Virus record (IMG/VR): IMGVR_UViG_3300023174_005350
Coordinates: 1 to 64,000 of that record
Reading direction: 5' to 3' (one strand)
Length of the DNA: 64,000 bases
Source: a virus
Positions 58,322 through 64,000 of the stretch are shown piece by piece. Positions within the stretch are counted from its first letter, which is position 1. Each line of letters starts with the position of its first letter. The position numbers and the translations under genes are program-made. The notes under the pieces were generated by a model. The model searched no databases. It was given only the letters and a program-made list of their open reading frames with translations, and was not told the origin of the DNA.

Positions 58322-61300
58322 TGTTTTTTGCATTTAATAAAGAACAAATAAAAGCTGCAAAAGATACAGTTTTTCCAAGCGCTGGATATATTAACTTATC
58401 ATCGGCTATTATCGATAATTATGGTCCTAATTATACATCTATAAAATTGTCGTATATTTTGCAAGACGTTTTAGGAGATTTAAAAGTTTTTAATGTTTTG
58501 ACAGCAAAAAAAATGATGAATCTCAGAATTTTTGAAATTTCCAGTCAACAAATGCAGGATGAATTAGCAAACATAAAAAATATTAAAGACTTAAATTCAC
58601 TCTTAAAAAGTTATGGAGTTTATTATAAGGACGTTAATGCTGCTGTATCATTCGTAGGCGATCCATATAAGCTAGAAGAGCATTATGTACAAAATAATAA
58701 TGTATTTTTAAATTATAATTTTGATTTCTTATTAGCAAAAAAAGATCCAGAATATTTGTCATTTGGCTGCGTATTTTATTATGATGTAAGTGAATATTGT
58801 TTAGAAAATGAAGTATTACAAGACAACGTAACTTACGAAGCTATTTTTGGTGAAATAAAAACTTTTAATTTAATTAACGCTAAAAAACCAGCTTCCGCAT
58901 CATTAAAAGATTTAAGAATAGTAAAAGATATATTTGCGATAGATAGACTTTATGAACAAACGAGTCTTAAAACTACTGGTGTAAAAATACAGAGCGTAGA
59001 TAATAAAAAAATACCTAATAAACAATTTTTTTCTAATATATATTACACAAAAAAAAGCAGCACAGAATTATCAGCTTTATTTAATTTAGACTTTTTTAAA
59101 TTAGTATATGATAATTCTCCTTTAAGAGAAGTAATATATAAAAGCGATTCTGTTGAAAAATTATTGAATCAATCGACAATAAGCCATTTCAAGTTTAAGA
59201 GAAGATTAGTTAAAGAACAATTTAAAAATTACGTTCCAGTAGAACAAGAAAGTTCAGATGTAATTCAAACATATGAAAATACATCAACTGGTTTATTGAC
59301 AAGCGTTGATGATAGTTTCGGTTCTGTAAAAGAATCAGCCATATATACTAATGAAGATTTAAAAATCAGGACTTTTCAACTTCTAGATAAGAAAGTATAT
59401 TCTACTAAAAAAGGTATATATCAATATGGTGTTGAGCTAAAGGTAGTAGATGGCTTAATAGAATATCTATACAACTTAACAGATCAACTTTTGCTTGATA
59501 GCAGTTTATTAAAAAAATATTTATCTGAAACAGATAAGTTTGTAACGATACCAAAAGATTCAAGAAATATAAATCCACATTTATTGCTTAGTTCAGCAAT
59601 AAAGACTGGCTATTATGATCCTTTAAGTGCTCGATTCACGCCAGCATTTTTATATAACGTATTTCCACAACAATATCAAAGCGATATATTAAAGGTAATT
59701 GCGAGATATGTCGAGTCTTTAAGTATATTGGGCATGTTAAAAACATCTGTAGAGGATACAACTTCAGTATTTACTTCTCTTTTAAATCCTTCTTTTGCAA
59801 CAGCTCAAACTATTTCTTATTTTATAAAAGCACATTCTAAGTTAATATCAGAAATTAACAAGATATTAAAAGAAACAAAAAACAACTATTATAAATTAGA
59901 ATATTGGTTTGAAAATGATTACGTAGATGCTTCATATGATTCTTCACTTGGTTATGAATTTATAGAATATGATTCTAATACTGTTATGCAAACAGCAACA
60001 GATGATTATATCAAGATTAGAACCGATGAAGAAATAAAGAAATATTCTAATAATGGTTCAATAAGCGCCGAGCAACAAAAAAATAAATATGCATTTTTAT
60101 CACCAATAAAAGTAACCGCTAGAACTAAAACATTAGAATTAGATAAATTGCTTGAAGAAAAAAATACTTTTGCTTTGCAAGAATATAAAGATACAGAATT
60201 AGATATAAAAAGATATAATTTATTAAAAGATGCCGATAAAGAAGTAATAGTAAGCGATTTAACCAAAGGCTTGAGTGCAGAACAGCAAAAACAAATATTA
60301 AAGAGCAACAGAATATTTAATAATAAATCTGTGTCTCTTGAGATAGTTCAAGATAAAAATGCATTAGTTAGCGGCAGTGAATATAAGGTTATTGATTATG
60401 TCGATCCAACTATGTTGCAATTAGGCTTATCAAAATATATTAATTACTCTAATAATAGTTTTATAAACAAAGCCACTAGTTTATCGCAATCTTATAGCTT
60501 ACAAGCTGACTTGCTAAAGCAAAATAACAGTAGATATTTTGATAATACAAGTGATTATTTAAATGATTTAGATATTAATTCTAAATATCTGTTCTTATAT
60601 TCTTCAATTCATCAAATAGAATATTTAACTTATAAACAAAATTTGAAAGATGAAGTATGGAAATTGTTTGATGAAGAAGCATACCGCAATCTATCAAATA
60701 CTAAAACATTGTTTTGTCGTTTAAAGTTAGTAGATAATCCATTATTTGATCAAATAAAATTACCAGTATTTAATAGTTATTTCTTATTAAATTATATAGA
60801 AGGTGAAAAAACAAGTTCTAGAATGCCATTAGATAAGATACCAGAGGAACCACCAAGAGCACAATTTTTGCCATCGCTTCCTCCATATGTTCCACCAAAA
60901 AAACCTTTTGGTTTATCTAAAAAAGATATTAACCCGTCCGTGATGAACATTTTTAAAGCACCAGAAGATGATATTTATGATTTAGGAACACGTACTGGTA
61001 CAGGAGTTAATGCAGAACAGGATGCTGCATATGAGGCTTATTTAAATAGTTTAGCTTCAGGTCCAGAGTTGCCACAAGAAATATCTCTTCCAACAGATGG
61101 TGCAACACCCAATGTTCCCGGCGATACATATGATAGTGACTCTGCTATGAGTATATTGGCACCAGATACAAGATATTCAATGTATGAAAATCAAGAAATA
61201 AGATTTGGTAACAATAATGATACTATTTTATTGAGATCACAAAATAAAAAGTATCGTTTAGTAGGAAGAAAATATGGGTTATTTTTGCAAGAAGTAGTAA

Positions 61301-61692
61301 TTGATTCTATTGACTCTACAGAATCTGGCATAACATTGTGGGAAATTAGTGATGCGGAAGGTGCCCCAGATGGATTGAAAGATTTCGTAAAAGATAATGT
61401 TTGGGAAATATATGAAAATGGAACCGGAATAAGTAAGCTTGCTATCTTTGCTGGTACTTTATATGTTAGTAGCAATAAAAAATTAATAGCAAGATTATAT
61501 GATAGTAGTTCTATAAATGGAGATTATACAAATAAATTAATTTTACAAGATGATGGTAATTTAGTATTTTATACTAGCGATTATCAAAAACTTTGGGCTA
61601 CTAATACTGATGGTGGTAAAAAATCTTATGCGCCCCAAAATTATAAAGGTCGCGCCGCAAAAGCATATGGGGATAATATAAAAGTTTATTAA
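58321..61692 (+). CDS. large tail protein with C-terminal bulb-lectin domain (1123 aa)
   Basis: Residues 1-840 are helical/mixed and unassigned; then a Pro-rich linker (about 835-875). Residues about 955-1100 are a B-lectin-like beta prism: RLVGRKYGLFLQEV, LWEISDAEG, and QDDGNLVFY, which fits the QxDxNxVxY mannose-binding signature exactly. This would allow binding of a surface polysaccharide. ATG 58321 is preferred to an in-frame TTG six bases earlier. Confidence 0.65.
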   Translation: MFFAFNKEQIKAAKDTVFPSAGYINLSSAIIDNYGPNYTSIKLSYILQDVLGDLKVFNVLTAKKMMNLRIFEISSQQMQDELANIKNIKDLNSLLKSYGVYYKDVNAAVSFVGDPYKLEEHYVQNNNVFLNYNFDFLLAKKDPEYLSFGCVFYYDVSEYCLENEVLQDNVTYEAIFGEIKTFNLINAKKPASASLKDLRIVKDIFAIDRLYEQTSLKTTGVKIQSVDNKKIPNKQFFSNIYYTKKSSTELSALFNLDFFKLVYDNSPLREVIYKSDSVEKLLNQSTISHFKFKRRLVKEQFKNYVPVEQESSDVIQTYENTSTGLLTSVDDSFGSVKESAIYTNEDLKIRTFQLLDKKVYSTKKGIYQYGVELKVVDGLIEYLYNLTDQLLLDSSLLKKYLSETDKFVTIPKDSRNINPHLLLSSAIKTGYYDPLSARFTPAFLYNVFPQQYQSDILKVIARYVESLSILGMLKTSVEDTTSVFTSLLNPSFATAQTISYFIKAHSKLISEINKILKETKNNYYKLEYWFENDYVDASYDSSLGYEFIEYDSNTVMQTATDDYIKIRTDEEIKKYSNNGSISAEQQKNKYAFLSPIKVTARTKTLELDKLLEEKNTFALQEYKDTELDIKRYNLLKDADKEVIVSDLTKGLSAEQQKQILKSNRIFNNKSVSLEIVQDKNALVSGSEYKVIDYVDPTMLQLGLSKYINYSNNSFINKATSLSQSYSLQADLLKQNNSRYFDNTSDYLNDLDINSKYLFLYSSIHQIEYLTYKQNLKDEVWKLFDEEAYRNLSNTKTLFCRLKLVDNPLFDQIKLPVFNSYFLLNYIEGEKTSSRMPLDKIPEEPPRAQFLPSLPPYVPPKKPFGLSKKDINPSVMNIFKAPEDDIYDLGTRTGTGVNAEQDAAYEAYLNSLASGPELPQEISLPTDGATPNVPGDTYDSDSAMSILAPDTRYSMYENQEIRFGNNNDTILLRSQNKKYRLVGRKYGLFLQEVVIDSIDSTESGITLWEISDAEGAPDGLKDFVKDNVWEIYENGTGISKLAIFAGTLYVSSNKKLIARLYDSSSINGDYTNKLILQDDGNLVFYTSDYQKLWATNTDGGKKSYAPQNYKGRAAKAYGDNIKVY

Positions 61693-61698
61693 AAATTT

Positions 61699-63663
61699 AT
61701 GTCAAAAATAGATAAAAAAGTAAGAATCTTGTCCAACGATATTTATGAATTTTCTAAAGATCCATTTAGAAAGCTTGTGAGCGATTTGGATCCAAATACA
61801 TTAGAAATAAAACTAAAGCCAGAATTTAACATATTTAATTATAATGAAGGATATGACAAAAATAATCAGATTCATTTTGGATTTTTTGAAATGAATTGTG
61901 CTAATGGTGCCGCATCTGCATTAGTTAATAGCATTAATAGTATCAAAGATCAAGAAATATATAATACTAATTTATTGTGCTATAACCATAAAGAAATAAA
62001 TGAAGAAGTTAAGAAACAAGGCGAAGAAAATCTATCATTTACGTTAAAATTTGATACTAAATTTATCTATAGCTATCTTTCTAAAAATTATGAAACGTTC
62101 TTGAATGATAACAAAAATATTTCTGAATTAAAGCAGCCAAATTTTTATCAATTCTTAGGCGACAAATATATTAACAACACATTAAAGAAATTTATCGGTC
62201 AAGAATATTTTGTAGAACCACAAAATGTTATAGATTTAAATAACACCAGACCAGAGTTAAAAAATCTTACATTTGATTCAAAATTAGCTTTCAATAATAC
62301 TCTAGCTAATTATAATGGCGTTCTTGGACTTTTTAATACTTTTGCTCCTCAGTTTCCATTTTATTCAGATATTAAAATAGATTATCATTATAAACCAGAA
62401 AATAATATCAGTGATTTATTTCATGATAAAAATTTATATCGTTTGTTATTAGAATATGCTAGCAAATATAACACAACAGATAAAGTCGCTGTATCAAATA
62501 GCGGATTGTTTACGGGAATTCAGCAGATAAATAAAACATATATTCAAAATAATTCCACATTACAACAAACATTAATTAATAAAAATGTCGGTAGTGGCTT
62601 TTTTGACAAATTATTAGAATCTACCAAAATAAATACTAGAAGACTCCCTGAAATAATTGATGGCGCAGAAACATATTCAGAAGTAATAGGTTATGTTTTA
62701 AATAAGTATGATACATTTGGTCCTAAATCTACTCCAATACAACAAATAATATTTCCAAATTTGGGTAATAACTCGTATGTAAATTACATCGATACCCAAA
62801 TAAAATATAATAAAAGATATAAATATACAGTAGATTTATTAGTTTTGTCTGTAGGTGTTTTGTATAAGTATAAGTCCGCAGCAGCTACTTCTAATACAAC
62901 AATCTATGTAGATTACTCTTATCAACCAAGAACTTCATTTTATTTAATTAAAAACAACGTAGAATATACAAATAAATTGTTAAGCTATCCGCCTGTTAAA
63001 CCTTATGTAGAATTTTTACCATATGTTGATACGGATAATAAATTTAAATTAACATTATACAGAAATAGCGTACAAAAAACAATAGAAAAACCAATAAGTA
63101 TTAACGCCTCTGATGAGACTATATTTGAAGATCTAAAAGAAGTACAAAATTCTTTGGATAATACAATTACTTTTACATATGATGATGGAAATGCGACAAA
63201 ATTTGAAATATATAGAACTGTCGATAAACCTTCGGCGTATACAGATTTTAATGGTAAATTGTTAACAATAATAGAAGCTAATGATTTAGATAATATTAGT
63301 TATCAAGATACAATAGCACCAAATAAATATTACTATTATATCTTTAAGGCTATAGATTACCACAATCAATTTTCAAATCCAACAGAGATATATGAAGTTA
63401 TATATTCAAACGGTTCTTTAAATATCAAAACTTTAGATATAAAAATTCCGGAACAAGAATCAGCCCTAACATTTAGAAGATTCTTACAAGTTTCACCATC
63501 AATTGCTCAATTAGAAGCACAAGAAGGAACAAATGATGTAGTTTTGGGTATCATTAAAGATTCATTGTGGGACAAAAAGTTTAAGATTAGATTAACTTCT
63601 CGCTCAACTGGTAAAAAAATCGATTTTAATTTAACTTTTAAATATAATAAGAGATATAATTAA
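61699..63663 (+). CDS. tail structural protein (654 aa)
   Basis: No enzyme motif. N-terminal half mixed; residues about 490-570 look like a fibronectin-III-like beta sandwich (NTITFTYDDGNATKFEIYRT...YYYYIFKAIDYHNQFSNPTEIYEV, given in parts). Starts 6 nt after the lectin gene, so probably made with it and part of the same structure. Confidence 0.55.
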   Translation: MSKIDKKVRILSNDIYEFSKDPFRKLVSDLDPNTLEIKLKPEFNIFNYNEGYDKNNQIHFGFFEMNCANGAASALVNSINSIKDQEIYNTNLLCYNHKEINEEVKKQGEENLSFTLKFDTKFIYSYLSKNYETFLNDNKNISELKQPNFYQFLGDKYINNTLKKFIGQEYFVEPQNVIDLNNTRPELKNLTFDSKLAFNNTLANYNGVLGLFNTFAPQFPFYSDIKIDYHYKPENNISDLFHDKNLYRLLLEYASKYNTTDKVAVSNSGLFTGIQQINKTYIQNNSTLQQTLINKNVGSGFFDKLLESTKINTRRLPEIIDGAETYSEVIGYVLNKYDTFGPKSTPIQQIIFPNLGNNSYVNYIDTQIKYNKRYKYTVDLLVLSVGVLYKYKSAAATSNTTIYVDYSYQPRTSFYLIKNNVEYTNKLLSYPPVKPYVEFLPYVDTDNKFKLTLYRNSVQKTIEKPISINASDETIFEDLKEVQNSLDNTITFTYDDGNATKFEIYRTVDKPSAYTDFNGKLLTIIEANDLDNISYQDTIAPNKYYYYIFKAIDYHNQFSNPTEIYEVIYSNGSLNIKTLDIKIPEQESALTFRRFLQVSPSIAQLEAQEGTNDVVLGIIKDSLWDKKFKIRLTSRSTGKKIDFNLTFKYNKRYN

Positions 63664-63717
63664 ATAAATATCTATTTTTCATACTAGTTATAGGAAAAGA
63701 ATCAAGAGGAAATAAAT

Positions 63718-64000
63718 ATGGCATTTTTGGACAATTCTGGTGATATCATTTTAGACGCTGTTTTAACTGATACTGGTCGCATGAGATTAGCCAAGGGAGA
63801 TGGTTCATTTAGAATAGTAAAATTCGCATTAGCAGATGATGAAATTGATTATACTACATATAATCGTAACACAGGCTCTGCTTTTAGTGATTTAGAAATA
63901 TTACAAACACCCGTTTTAGAAGCATTTACAAATAATTCCGCAACAATGAAAAGCAAATTGATATCTATCAATCGCAATAATTTGCTATTCCTCCCAGTAA
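63718..64000 (+). CDS. tail structural protein, 5' part (94 codons in window)
   Basis: Cut by the window edge. MAFLDNSGDIILDAVLTDTG...LAKGDGSFRIVKFALADDEIDY shares its layout with the N-terminus of the gene at 57335 (F-D, LT..G...L.KG.F, DD..DY). AGAGGAAA precedes the ATG, with 54 nt since the last stop. A structural role is inferred from context. Confidence 0.65.
   Translation, partial: MAFLDNSGDIILDAVLTDTGRMRLAKGDGSFRIVKFALADDEIDYTTYNRNTGSAFSDLEILQTPVLEAFTNNSATMKSKLISINRNNLLFLPV

Noticed and set aside
36866-64000. T4-type late promoters (TATAAATA) before tail genes
   Set aside because: The background is so AT-rich that matches occur by chance; no consistent copy was seen at fixed distance from starts.
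1-64000. CRISPR arrays, integrase/attachment sites, insertion sequences
   Set aside because: No regularly spaced repeats, no recombinase or transposase gene, and no terminal inverted repeats were seen. The palindromic modules of the first 3.3 kb are not evenly spaced and have no spacers of constant length.

Overview
The window is a 64 kb stretch of a large tailed bacteriophage with a contractile, T4-type tail. The evidence is a GPW/gp25-like baseplate protein, a gp6/J-like baseplate wedge protein, a puncturing-device-like protein, very large tail or baseplate proteins, a gp55-like late sigma factor, a PIN-PhoH protein, two tRNAs, homing-type HNH genes, and dense, overlapping, almost entirely plus-strand coding at about 30% GC. 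Lipoprotein signals, several murein hydrolases and a sugar-nucleotide/LPS-type gene cluster point to a Gram-negative host. Many families resemble those of marine myoviruses, but host and habitat cannot be fixed from the sequence. No capsid, terminase or replication polymerase genes lie in the window, so the genome is much larger than 64 kb.

Region 1 (1-3700) differs from the rest: its GC content is near 50%, and it holds very small genes, many with paired CxxC motifs. Each gene or pair has its own sigma70-like promoter. In eight genes the -10 hexamer lies only 5-7 nt before the ATG, so their mRNAs should be leaderless. The genes are punctuated by five GC-rich palindromes with a TATAAT promoter pointing back into them; four of these also have a promoter pointing forward into the palindrome, giving face-to-face promoters. 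This looks like an immediate-early, host-RNA-polymerase-read region.

Region 2 (3.7-7.7 kb) is AT-rich and carries a tandem family of small 'IGDLV...G.V...Y.V.W' proteins, interrupted by a MvaI/BcnI-like nuclease, an HExxH protein and two proteins with a 'MKITK..LRQ.IRESLEE' N-terminus. Region 3 (7.6-16.2 kb) has a secreted transglycosylase, an HNH nuclease, a DnaQ-like exonuclease, a set of helical, charged proteins led by an HExxH protein, and a GH19 endolysin. Region 4 (16.2-24.3 kb) has a candidate structured RNA of about 314 nt, a ClpP-like protease, a lipoprotein, a minus-strand HNH gene beside tRNA-Ala, a minus-strand trypsin-like lipoprotein, tRNA-Ser, a SpoU methyltransferase, PhoH and a Cas4/RecB-like nuclease.

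Region 5 (24.3-35.3 kb) is a sugar cluster: Gmd, three GT-B glycosyltransferases and one GT-A, an FkbM-like methyltransferase, an RmlB-like dehydratase, a split transketolase pair, a reductase/epimerase, and an RfbH/E1-type 3-dehydrase that keeps the iron-sulfur cysteine spacing. Together these suggest the phage builds or alters a (3,6-di)deoxy sugar, probably on the host surface or on its own virion. Region 6 (35.3-64 kb) holds the late sigma factor and then the tail/baseplate operon, including proteins of 1868, 2859 and 1123 residues with lectin-like domains. The window ends inside a tail gene.
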